DNA of 13,545 nt from Pseudomonadota bacterium (GTDB lineage Bacteria > Pseudomonadota > Alphaproteobacteria > Rhodospirillales > Rhodospirillaceae): assembly GCA_023396465.1 (NCBI GenBank), contig JAEWWF010000350.1, positions 1-13,545 on the forward strand. Reading direction: 5' to 3'. Shown in pieces: positions 6,601 to 13,040 of this stretch. The position numbers and the translations under genes are program-made. Position 1 is the first letter of the stretch; the number at the start of each line of letters is the position of its first letter. The notes beneath the pieces were generated by a model. That model searched no databases and had not been told where the DNA came from. It worked only from the letters and a program-made list of their open reading frames with translations.

Positions 6601-6629
6601 TTGCGGGCCCCAGGGTGAGCCGGTAGTTT
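6601..6629 (+). promoter_or_regulatory. Candidate sigma-70-type promoter of mmcB
   Basis: TTGCGG (6601-6606) and TAGTTT (6624-6629) are separated by exactly 17 bases. Transcription would start near 6636, about 17 bases before the mmcB ATG and just upstream of the LexA-like repeat. The match is moderate, and promoter consensus in this group is loose. Confidence 0.4.
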
Positions 6630-6643
6630 CGTCCTGACCAGGG

Positions 6644-6658
6644 GAACAAGACATGAAC
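6644..6658 (+). promoter_or_regulatory. LexA operator (SOS box) overlapping the mmcB start codon
   Basis: GAAC (6644-6647), seven bases, GAAC (6655-6658) is the reverse-complement form of GTTC-N7-GTTC, the direct-repeat LexA box established for alphaproteobacteria. It overlaps the ATG at 6653-6655 and would lie at about +8 to +22 of the candidate promoter, a good position for repression. mmcB is SOS-regulated in Caulobacter, which makes a chance match less likely. Confidence 0.72.
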
Positions 6659-7108
6659 CACGGCACCCTCTCCGCCGTCGCCCGCGCCACCACCCGCGGC
6701 GTCTGCCGCCATCTCATCGATCGGGGCTTGGCGCCGCTGACGGAAGTAACGCTCGCCACCGGCCGCCGGGTGGACGTGATGGCGCTGTCACCCGACGGCA
6801 GTATCCTGGTGGTGGAGGTGAAAAGCTGCGCCGCCGACTTCCGTGCCGATGGCAAATGGGGGGAGTACCTGGAGTTCTGCGACGCCTTCAGCTTCGCGGT
6901 GCCGCCCGATTTTCCGCTCGACCTGCTGCCGGTGACGGAAGGGCTGATCATCGCCGACGGCCACGACGCGGCGGTGTTCCGCCCGCCGTCCCCCCGGCCC
7001 CGCCTGCATGCCAGCCGCCGCAAGGCGGTGACCCAGCTGTTCGCCACCACCGCCGCCCTGCGCCTGCGCCAAGTCCTGGACCCGCCGGCCGGCAGTCGCC
7101 TGGGGTGA
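6653..7108 (+). CDS. mmcB: MmcB-family DNA repair protein
   Basis: A 151-residue protein of the MmcB family (formerly DUF1052), linked in Caulobacter to mitomycin C resistance and the SOS response. The characteristic core is clear: LAPLTEVTLATGRRVDVMAL (residues 26-45), SILVVEVKSCAADFRADGKW (50-69), and FAVPPDFPLDLLP followed by GLIIAD. The residues E31, D41 and E55-x-K57 fit a PD-(D/E)xK nuclease-like fold, so it may cut or process damaged DNA; this biochemical role is inference. The ATG at 6653 follows AGGGGA (6640-6645) with a 7-base spacer, and a LexA box overlaps the start. It is transcribed divergently from ldh; the ArsR-type gene follows after 94 bases with its own promoter. Confidence 0.9.
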   Translation: MNHGTLSAVARATTRGVCRHLIDRGLAPLTEVTLATGRRVDVMALSPDGSILVVEVKSCAADFRADGKWGEYLEFCDAFSFAVPPDFPLDLLPVTEGLIIADGHDAAVFRPPSPRPRLHASRRKAVTQLFATTAALRLRQVLDPPAGSRLG

Positions 7109-7167
7109 GGAATATACCGGGGGGCAGGTCAGGGTCATGCTCCACCTGCGGCCGAAGTGTGAGTGGG

Positions 7168-7196
7168 CTGACGGCTGCGTGGGGGTGGGGTATGCT
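7168..7196 (+). promoter_or_regulatory. Promoter of the ArsR-type gene, predicted leaderless
   Basis: CTGACG (7168-7173), a 17-base spacer and TATGCT (7191-7196) match a sigma-70 promoter well. The -10 element ends only 6 bases before the ATG at 7203, so transcription would begin at or next to the start codon. No Shine-Dalgarno sequence precedes the ATG, which fits a leaderless mRNA. Confidence 0.55.
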
Positions 7197-7202
7197 CCTC
7201 GC

Positions 7203-7934
7203 ATGCCAAATGTTGCGTCGGGAAATGCCATCGCCGAGGCTGCATCCCTGATCGGGGACGCAGCGCGCGCCAATATCCTGTCGGCATTGATGGGCGGACA
7301 TGCTCTCACGGCCGGGGAACTGGCGCGTCACGCAGGGGTGACGGCCCAGACCACCAGTGGCCATCTGGCCAAGCTGGCGACCGCCCAGCTGATCGTGGTG
7401 GAAAAGCAGGGACGGCATCGCTACTACCGCCTGGCCTCGCAGGAAATTGCACAGGTCATGCAGGCGTTGATGGCCGTGGCGGCGGCGGGTCCGAAGCGCC
7501 ATCATCCCATTGGCCCGCGCGACGAGGCGTTGCGGACGGCCCGTGTCTGTTACGATCACATCGCCGGACGGCTGGCTTTGGCGCTGGTGGACGCCCTGAA
7601 CGCCCAGGGGCACGTTTCCTTGGTCGATGACGTTGGCGTCGTCTCCGACGGGGGGATGAGGTTCTTTGCCGAGTTTGGGATAGATCTCTCGACCACGGGG
7701 CGTTCCAGGCGGCCTCTGTGCCGGACCTGCCTCGACTGGAGCGAGCGCCGGCCCCATATCGCCGGTCGCCTCGGAGCGGCCATTCTTGTCCGCATGCTTG
7801 AACTCGGCTGGGTGGTGCGATCGCCCGGCTCGCGGGCCCTTGGGGTCACGAGCATCGGGCAGCGCGGACTTGTCGCGATGTTCCAGCTTCCGCCGACGTG
7901 GCACACGCGGCAGGGTCACGGATTTGCACCCTGA
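7203..7934 (+). CDS. ArsR-family winged-helix transcriptional regulator with a C-terminal Cys-containing domain
   Basis: Predicted 243-residue DNA-binding repressor. The N-terminal winged helix is clear: ASLIGDAARANILSALM (residues 14-30), the recognition region LTAGELARHAGVTAQTTSGHLAKL (35-58), and a wing at VVEKQGRHRYYRL (65-77). The C-terminal part is longer than in classical ArsR/SmtB proteins (about 100-120 residues). It carries a family-typical segment with CRTCLDWSERRPHIAGRLGA (173-192), plus C116 and H119. These could bind metal or sense redox state, but no ligand is established. I prefer ATG 7203 over upstream starts because the promoter -10 box directly precedes it and the upstream residues do not resemble the family. 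The methyltransferase lies 206 bases downstream on the same strand and is a possible target. Confidence 0.87.
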   Translation: MPNVASGNAIAEAASLIGDAARANILSALMGGHALTAGELARHAGVTAQTTSGHLAKLATAQLIVVEKQGRHRYYRLASQEIAQVMQALMAVAAAGPKRHHPIGPRDEALRTARVCYDHIAGRLALALVDALNAQGHVSLVDDVGVVSDGGMRFFAEFGIDLSTTGRSRRPLCRTCLDWSERRPHIAGRLGAAILVRMLELGWVVRSPGSRALGVTSIGQRGLVAMFQLPPTWHTRQGHGFAP

Positions 7935-8140
7935 TGTCGTTCCGGGCGCGGTTTTGTCCCTGAACGGCGGCATTTGGCGCGTCGGAGAGGATGAAGCAAG
8001 GACCTGCTATGTCATTGTTGGAGCTGTACAAGTCGAATTTGGAGGCGGCAGGGCGACATGGGATGCAAAGTCGACAGTCGCCGCACGTTTGAGCCAACCG
8101 CGATGGAAACGCTTCACTCGCCCACCAGGAGCCTTCGACA
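7935..8140 (+). other. Spacer between the ArsR-type gene and the methyltransferase
   Basis: No recognisable gene, promoter or terminator. A 27-codon ORF at 8009-8092 (ATG, TGA) has AAGGA at 7998-8002 with a 6-base spacer, but its product (MSLLELYKSN...) matches nothing I know. The end of the spacer holds the methyltransferase SD, AGGAG at 8127-8131. The stretch appears less GC-rich than the flanking core genes. Confidence 0.4.
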
Positions 8141-8887
8141 TTGGACATTCCTCGGATATTCAACATCACCGAAAGCGCCCACCGTATCCATAATCCGTTC
8201 ACACCCGAAAAGTTCGCCACTTTAGGCGCGGCGCTGCGCCTGGAACCAGAGACCCGTGTGCTGGACCTCGGCAGCGGTTCGGGCGAGATGCTGTGTACCT
8301 GGGCGCGCGACCACCGGATTCGCGGTACTGGTATCGACATGAGTCAGCTGTTCAGCGCGCAAGCGAAGCTGCGCGCCGAACAGCTTGGGGTCGCTGATCG
8401 GGTCGAGTTCATCCACGGTGACGCGGCCGGCTATGTGGCCGACGAAAAGGTTGGCGTGGCGGCCTGTGTCGGAGCCACATGGATCGGTGGTGGAGTCGCC
8501 GGCACGATCGAACTCCTGGCAAAAAGCCTTCGCACGGGAGGGATCATCCTCATCGGAGAGCCGTACTGGCTACGGTTGCCGCCTAGCGAAGAGGTTGCCC
8601 AGAAATGCGGTGCCGGTTCGCTCTCAGACTTCTTGATGCTTCCCGACCTTATCGCGTCTTTCGGCGACTTGGGCTACGACGTCGTGGAAATGGTTCTGGC
8701 GAACCAGGACGGCTGGGACAGGTACGAGGCGGCCAAGTGGCTCACCATGCGCCGATGGCTAGAAGACAATCCCCACGACGATTTCGCGACGGAAGTTCGA
8801 GCCAGATTGACCTCGGAGCCCGCACGCTACGCGGCTTATACGCGGGAGTACCTGGGCTGGGGCGTGTTCGCGGTGATAGGGCGGTGA
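8141..8887 (+). CDS. Class I SAM-dependent methyltransferase
   Basis: A 248-residue Rossmann-fold methyltransferase. Motif I is RVLDLGSGSGEM (residues 39-50), followed by the acidic residue after beta 2 (D66 in GTGIDMSQLF), then EFIHGDAAGY (89-98) and VGATWIGGG (110-118). It belongs to a widespread family starting MDIPRIF.ITESAHRIHNP and ending in YTREYLGWGVF; its substrate is not known to me. The arsenite methyltransferase Cys set is absent, so it is not ArsM despite the ArsR-type neighbour. The start is TTG 8141, with AGGAG at 8127-8131 and a 9-base spacer; the family N-terminus begins exactly there. Codon use looks less GC-biased than in ftsK or thrS. With its taxonomic spread and tRNA neighbour, this suggests an acquired gene, by inference. 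Confidence 0.88.
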   Translation: MDIPRIFNITESAHRIHNPFTPEKFATLGAALRLEPETRVLDLGSGSGEMLCTWARDHRIRGTGIDMSQLFSAQAKLRAEQLGVADRVEFIHGDAAGYVADEKVGVAACVGATWIGGGVAGTIELLAKSLRTGGIILIGEPYWLRLPPSEEVAQKCGAGSLSDFLMLPDLIASFGDLGYDVVEMVLANQDGWDRYEAAKWLTMRRWLEDNPHDDFATEVRARLTSEPARYAAYTREYLGWGVFAVIGR

Positions 8888-8965
8888 AGGAGGCCACTAC
8901 CCGGTCCGCTCTCAAGGTCCAGTAGCGAACCCCGTGCCCAGCTCTATTCTGGATTGGGGGCAATT

Positions 8966-9042
8966 TGGTGCGCCCGGCGGGATTCGAACCCACGGCCCCC
9001 GGATTAGGAATCCGGTGCTCTATCCGGCTGAGCTACGGGCGC
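8966..9042 (-). tRNA. tRNA-Arg (anticodon CCT)
   Basis: A complete 77-base cloverleaf on the - strand. The acceptor arms GCGCCCG/CGGGCGC pair perfectly. The D-stem is GCTC/GAGC and the anticodon stem CCGGA/TCCGG, with loop TTCCTAA giving anticodon CCT. The T-arm is GTGGG-TTCGAAT-CCCGC, the discriminator base is A, and CCA is encoded. It reads AGG, a rare codon in a GC-rich genome. It lies 72 bases downstream of ftsK and 78 bases from the methyltransferase stop. Confidence 0.97.
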
Positions 9043-9052
9043 ACTGGGGCGA

Positions 9053-9081
9053 ACCTTACCGGCTCGGGGGGCGACGGGCAA
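9053..9081 (-). promoter_or_regulatory. Candidate promoter of tRNA-Arg
   Basis: On the - strand TTGCCC (9081-9076), 17 bases, then TAAGGT (9058-9053). The predicted start near 9046 is about four bases before the mature tRNA 5' end at 9042, a reasonable precursor leader. It suggests the tRNA is transcribed independently of ftsK. Confidence 0.45.
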
Positions 9082-9114
9082 GAGCGTGCGGCCGGGGCGG
9101 GGTGTTCACGCGGG

Positions 9115-11562
9115 TTAGTCGATCTCCACCATGGGCGGCGCCAGCACCTCGCGCTTGCCGACATGGTTGGCGCGGGAGACGACGCCTTCCTTTTCCATCC
9201 GCTCGATGATGCGGGCGGCGCGGTTGTAGCCGATTTGCAGGTGGCGTTGCACGAAGCTGGTGGAGGCCTTGCGCTCGCGGCACACCAGCGCCACCGCCTG
9301 GTCGTAGAGGTCGTTGCCGTCGCCATCACCGCCGGAGCTGCCGCCGGCCGGGCCGGCGGGGCCGAAGCCGGGGATGGCGGCCATGGCGTCCTCGTCCTCC
9401 TCGGTGACGCCGTCGACGTAATCGGGCTCGCCCTGGTCGCGCAGGTGGGCGACCACCTTCTCCACCTCCTCGTCGGTGACAAAGGGGCCGTGGACGCGGG
9501 TGATGCGGCCGCCGGCGGCCATGTACAGCATGTCGCCCTGGCCCAACAACTGCTCGGCTCCCTGCTCGCCCAGGATGGTGCGGCTGTCGATCTTGCTGGT
9601 GACCTGGAAGCTGATGCGGGTCGGGAAGTTGGCCTTGATGGTGCCGGTGATGACGTCGACGCTCGGCCGCTGGGTCGCCATCACCAGATGCAGGCCGGCG
9701 GCGCGGGCCATCTGGGCGAGGCGCTGGATGGCGGCTTCGACGTCCTTGCCGGCCACCAGCATGAGGTCGGCCATTTCATCGACGATGACGACGATGAACG
9801 GCAGCGGCTTCATGTCCAGCGCCTGCTGCTCGAACACCGGCTTGCCGGTGTCGGGATCGAAGCCGGTCTGCACCATGCGCGTCAGGCCCTTGTCGGACTT
9901 CAGCGCCTCCGCCACCTTGGCGTTGTAGCCGGCGATGTTGCGCACTCCGATCTGGCTCATCAGGCGGTAGCGGTTCTCCATCTCGCGCACCGCCCACTTC
10001 AGCGCCACCACCGCCTTGCCGGGGTCGGTCACCACCGGCGCCAGCAGGTGCGGAATACCGTCGTAGACCGACAGTTCCAGCATCTTCGGGTCGATCATGA
10101 TGAAGCGGCACTGATCGGGCGTCAGCCGCCACAGCAGCGAGCAGATCATGGTGTTGACCGCCACCGACTTGCCCGATCCGGTGGTGCCGGCGATCAGCAG
10201 GTGCGGCATGCGGGCGAGGTCGACGTAAACCGGCCCGCCGCCGATGTCCTTGCCGAGCGCCAGGCAGAGCGCCTGCGGCGACTTGTCGAACTCGTCGGCG
10301 GCCACCAGTTCGCGGAAGCGCACCATCTCGCGGCGGGTGTTGGGCAGTTCGATGCCGATGACGCTGCGGCCGGGAATGACGGCGATGCGCACCGCCACCG
10401 CCGACATGGAGCGGGCGATGTCGTCGGCCAGCCCGATGACGCGGCTGGTCTTGGTGCCGGGGGCCGGTTCCAACTCATAGAGGGTCACCACCGGGCCGGG
10501 GCGCACCTTGACGATCTGGCCGTTGACGCCGAAGTCCGCCAACACCCCTTCCAGCATGCGGGCGTTGGCCGACAGGGCATCCTCGTCCAGCGTGCCGCCG
10601 CTGCCGGGGTCGGGGGGGATCAGCAGGTCGATGGGCGGATGCACCCAGCCTTCCGCCGGGTCGGGCGGCAGCAGCGACCCCTGGCGGGCTTCCATCTCGC
10701 GGCGGGAAGGGGCGGGCGGGCGCGGCCGCGTCACCACCTCCACCGCCGGTTCGGTCCGTGCCGGCGCCGGCTGCGGGGTACCGAGCACCGGCTCTGTGCG
10801 GGTGGTCACCGCCGGCTCCACCCGCCGCCGCCGCGGACGTCCGTCGTCGTCGCGGTCGCGGCTGGTGTCCCGGTCGGTCTTGTCCGTCCTGTCCTTGCGC
10901 GGCCGGTTCAGCGCCTGGCGGGCCTTGCCGCCGAGGCCGAGCACGGTATCCGGCATGGCGCGTAGCGAGGCGATGGCCCGGCGCCATTCATCGAACCGCA
11001 CGTGCGCCGCCCATAGAAACAGGACCGCCCCGGTCAGTCCGCCAAGACCGGCCACCATGCCGGCGCTGTCGGCGCTGATCTGCTGGGTGAAGCGCAGCAG
11101 CAGGGCGCCCGCCGCGCCGCCGAGGCCGGCGGCGATGGGCCATTCGGGCGGCTTGGGCAGGGCGGCAAGCCCGAAGCTGAGCAGGATGGCGGCGGCGATC
11201 AGCCCCACCGTGCGCAGCCAGGCGGCGCTGATCTGCTGGCCGGAGATCAGCCGCACACCCCAAGACAGCACCGCCAGCAGCGGCAGCACCGCCGCCAGTC
11301 CGAAGCCCTGCAAGGCGGCGTCCGACAGGGTGGCGCCGAAGCGGCCGAGGGCGTTCACCGGGTCGGCATCGCTGGCGGTGTTCCATGACGGATCGCCGGG
11401 GGTGTGGGTGAGCAGCGCCGTCGCCACCACCCCCGCCACCACCACCAGCCCGAGGCCGAGCAGCCGCAGGCCCATGCCGCGTGCCGCCGCCACCATCTCG
11501 GGCGGCAGGATGCGGGGAACAAGGGCCTTGGGGCGACTTTGGGGGCGCGGGGCGCGGGCCAT
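9115..11562 (-). CDS. ftsK: DNA translocase FtsK
   Basis: Septal, membrane-anchored ATPase that pumps chromosome ends toward dif during division and activates XerCD recombination. The 815 residues show the full layout. Hydrophobic membrane segments lie at about 29-52, 86-105, 116-135, 142-157 and 168-186. A charged, Pro-rich linker (about 190-310) follows, then the alpha/beta motor with Walker A GTTGSGKS (459-466) and Walker B FIVVIVDEMADL (589-600), and ATQRPSVDVITG. The C-terminal gamma winged helix (751-815, DLYDQAVALV, IGYNRAARIIERMEKEG) reads KOPS. The start ATG 11562 lies 26 bases after the aminotransferase stop; AGGAG (11580-11576) is 13 bases upstream, a rather long spacer. It is probably co-transcribed with the aminotransferase. 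tRNA-Arg follows; I recall lolA in this place in several alphaproteobacteria. Confidence 0.97.
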   Translation of the reverse strand: MARAPRPQSRPKALVPRILPPEMVAAARGMGLRLLGLGLVVVAGVVATALLTHTPGDPSWNTASDADPVNALGRFGATLSDAALQGFGLAAVLPLLAVLSWGVRLISGQQISAAWLRTVGLIAAAILLSFGLAALPKPPEWPIAAGLGGAAGALLLRFTQQISADSAGMVAGLGGLTGAVLFLWAAHVRFDEWRRAIASLRAMPDTVLGLGGKARQALNRPRKDRTDKTDRDTSRDRDDDGRPRRRRVEPAVTTRTEPVLGTPQPAPARTEPAVEVVTRPRPPAPSRREMEARQGSLLPPDPAEGWVHPPIDLLIPPDPGSGGTLDEDALSANARMLEGVLADFGVNGQIVKVRPGPVVTLYELEPAPGTKTSRVIGLADDIARSMSAVAVRIAVIPGRSVIGIELPNTRREMVRFRELVAADEFDKSPQALCLALGKDIGGGPVYVDLARMPHLLIAGTTGSGKSVAVNTMICSLLWRLTPDQCRFIMIDPKMLELSVYDGIPHLLAPVVTDPGKAVVALKWAVREMENRYRLMSQIGVRNIAGYNAKVAEALKSDKGLTRMVQTGFDPDTGKPVFEQQALDMKPLPFIVVIVDEMADLMLVAGKDVEAAIQRLAQMARAAGLHLVMATQRPSVDVITGTIKANFPTRISFQVTSKIDSRTILGEQGAEQLLGQGDMLYMAAGGRITRVHGPFVTDEEVEKVVAHLRDQGEPDYVDGVTEEDEDAMAAIPGFGPAGPAGGSSGGDGDGNDLYDQAVALVCRERKASTSFVQRHLQIGYNRAARIIERMEKEGVVSRANHVGKREVLAPPMVEID

Positions 11563-11588
11563 GGGCGCGGGGTTACTCCTGTAGGGGA

Positions 11589-12791
11589 TCAGCCGGCGGC
11601 GAGCAGGGCGGCGATGCGGGTCAGGGCGTCTTCCACCACCGGTTGGTCGTGGACCAGGGCGATGCGGATGTAGCGGGCACCGGCATTGCCGCCGTCGGGC
11701 TCGTCGCGGGTGAGGTAGCGGCCGGGCAACACCTTGATGCCGGCTTCCGCCCACAGTCGCCGGGTCACGGCCTCGCCGTCGCCGACGTCCAGCCATAGGA
11801 AGAAGCCGCCCTCCGGCGCCACCCGCTCGCGCCCCAGCACCGGCCCGAGGATGCGGTCGGCGGCGTCCATCTTGGCCTGGTAGCGGGCGCGGTTGTCATC
11901 CACATGCGCCTCGTCCGACCACAGGGCGGCGGCGGCGGCCAGCAGTGGCAGCGGCGTGCCGGCGGCGGCGTAGCTGCGCAGGCGGGAGAAGCGGGCGATG
12001 ACGGCGGCATCGCCGATCACCACGCCGGAGCGCAGGCCGGCGGCGCTCGACCGCTTGGAGAGAGAGTTGAACACCAGCACGTTGTCGAGGTTGCCGCCCA
12101 GTTCGCGGCAGGCCTCCAGCGCCCCCGGCGGCGGCGCGCTGCGCCAGATCTCCGAATAGCACTCGTCGGCGATGAGCAGGAAGCCGTGGGCGCGGGCCAG
12201 CCGCACCAGCTCGACCCAGGTTTCCAGCGGCGCCACCGCCCCTTGCGGGTTGGCCGGCGAGCAGAAGAACACCATGGCGGCGCGGTCCAGCACCTCGCCC
12301 GGCAGCGCCGCCACGTCGGGCAGGAAGCCGGTGTCGGGGCCGGCGGGCAGCATCAGCGGCTCGGCGCCGTTCATGACCGCGGCACCCAGATAGACCTGGT
12401 AGAAGGGGTTGGGCATGATCGCCAGCGGCGCCCGCGCCGCCGGGTCGGCGGCCACCGCCACCTGACCGATCATGTACAGCGCCTCGCGCGTGCCGGCCGC
12501 TGGCAGGACGTGGCGGGCGGGGTCGATCATGCCGTCGGGCAGGCCGTAGCGGCGGCTCGCCCAGCCGGCCACCGCCGCCCGGTACTCCGGTGTGCCGGCG
12601 ATGGGCGGATAGCGGTTCCAGCCCCCGGTGGCGGTGATGGTGTCGCCGATCAGCGCCGGGGCGGCGTGCTGCGGCTCGCCGATGGACATGACGAGGCCGC
12701 CGCCGGGCGGCGTCGGCAGGTTGTCCAGCAGGGCGGCGAGGCGCTGGAACGGGTAATCGCTGAGCTGGTCGAGACGGGGATTGAAGGTCAT
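11589..12791 (-). CDS. dapC: Class I/II PLP-dependent aminotransferase, DapC-like (N-succinyldiaminopimelate aminotransferase)
   Basis: Cytosolic fold-type I aminotransferase of 400 residues, probably acting in lysine and peptidoglycan (diaminopimelate) synthesis. The family N-terminus FNPRLDQLSDYPFQRLAALL and SIGEPQHAAPALI is typical of alphaproteobacterial DapC-type enzymes. PLP residues are visible: N181 in ANPQG, D209 and Y212 in IADECYSEIW, the Schiff-base lysine K246 in SLSKRSSAAGLRSG, and the carboxylate-binding R376 in YIRIALV. The substrate is assigned by family resemblance; another amino acid is possible, so the symbol is tentative. ATG 12791 is chosen because the family begins there; the SD is weak (AGG 10 bases upstream). 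A promoter-like sequence lies 32 bases upstream, and ftsK follows after 26 bases. Confidence 0.85.
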   Translation of the reverse strand: MTFNPRLDQLSDYPFQRLAALLDNLPTPPGGGLVMSIGEPQHAAPALIGDTITATGGWNRYPPIAGTPEYRAAVAGWASRRYGLPDGMIDPARHVLPAAGTREALYMIGQVAVAADPAARAPLAIMPNPFYQVYLGAAVMNGAEPLMLPAGPDTGFLPDVAALPGEVLDRAAMVFFCSPANPQGAVAPLETWVELVRLARAHGFLLIADECYSEIWRSAPPPGALEACRELGGNLDNVLVFNSLSKRSSAAGLRSGVVIGDAAVIARFSRLRSYAAAGTPLPLLAAAAALWSDEAHVDDNRARYQAKMDAADRILGPVLGRERVAPEGGFFLWLDVGDGEAVTRRLWAEAGIKVLPGRYLTRDEPDGGNAGARYIRIALVHDQPVVEDALTRIAALLAAG

Positions 12792-12822
12792 CGCATACGA
12801 GCCTGAGGACAAAGCGGAAACG

Positions 12823-12851
12823 ACGATACCGCCCCCGCGACTCGGGAGCAA
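12823..12851 (-). promoter_or_regulatory. Candidate promoter of the aminotransferase-ftsK unit
   Basis: On the - strand TTGCTC (12851-12846), 17 bases, TATCGT (12828-12823). The predicted start near 12816 gives a 5' UTR of about 25 bases. Spacing is ideal and the hexamers are moderate matches. Confidence 0.45.
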
Positions 12852-12903
12852 GCGACGTGGCGGTGACAAGCACGGACGGGCGGGCGGAGGAACGGGCGCG
12901 GGT

Positions 12904-12934
12904 CTTGACGATCGGGCCGGATGTCCCGAAATAT
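12904..12934 (+). promoter_or_regulatory. Candidate RpoH (sigma-32) heat-shock promoter of hsp20
   Basis: CTTGACG (12904-12910), 14 bases, then CCCGAAATAT (12925-12934). This resembles the RpoH pattern CTTGAAA-N13/14-CCCCATNT, though the -10 part is imperfect. The predicted start near 12942 leaves a 5' UTR of about 100 bases, enough to carry the thermometer hairpins. Confidence 0.45.
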
Positions 12935-12944
12935 GAGCATGCCA

Positions 12945-13031
12945 ACGGTGCCGTCGCGGACCGTCGGCTGCACGACCAGTCCGGGGTGCCATGCGGGCCC
13001 CGTGCCGGGACTCGCTCAGGCCAATGAGGAG
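12945..13031 (+). promoter_or_regulatory. ROSE-like RNA thermometer in the hsp20 5' UTR
   Basis: The last hairpin is diagnostic. CTCGCTC (13011-13017) pairs with the SD GAGGAG (13026-13031) in six perfect pairs with one bulged G (13014) and an 8-base loop. It contains TCGCT, matching the UYGCU anti-SD signature of ROSE elements, in which a G opposite the SD makes the helix heat-labile. Two upstream stems (12945-12949/12960-12964 and 12982-12986/12998-13002) complete a multi-hairpin leader. ROSE elements are established for alphaproteobacterial small heat-shock genes; melting of this one is inference. Confidence 0.72.
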
Positions 13032-13040
13032 AACGCGATC

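Noticed and set aside
5661..6626. 321-codon open frame on the + strand
   Set aside because: Antisense to ldh, with Gly/His/Gln-rich composition and no domain. The - strand frame has every lactate dehydrogenase motif.
6948..7973. 341-codon open frame on the - strand
   Set aside because: Runs antisense through mmcB and the ArsR-type gene, both with clear family motifs.
7786..8193. 135-codon + strand frame across the ArsR/methyltransferase spacer
   Set aside because: It begins inside the ArsR-type gene in another frame, passes through the methyltransferase SD and start, and its product is not recognisable.
8141..8887. Arsenite methyltransferase (ArsM), suggested by the ArsR-type neighbour
   Set aside because: The conserved arsenic-binding cysteines are absent and the sequence fits a different general methyltransferase family.
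8887..9114. Attachment-site duplicate of the tRNA-Arg 3' end
   Set aside because: I saw no second copy of the tRNA 3' segment anywhere in 7109-8965 or elsewhere in the window.
8965..10965. 666-codon open frame on the + strand
   Set aside because: It is antisense to ftsK. Its N-terminus (GFEPTAPGLGIRCS) is the well-known spurious translation of an antisense tRNA-Arg gene; the rest is low-complexity His/Gly/Ala typical of GC-rich shadow frames.
10508..11584. 358-codon open frame on the + strand
   Set aside because: Antisense to the N-terminal half of ftsK, Arg/Ser/Pro-rich, no recognisable family.
11896..12945. 349-codon open frame on the - strand
   Set aside because: Out-of-frame shadow of the aminotransferase, dominated by Arg/Gly/Ala.
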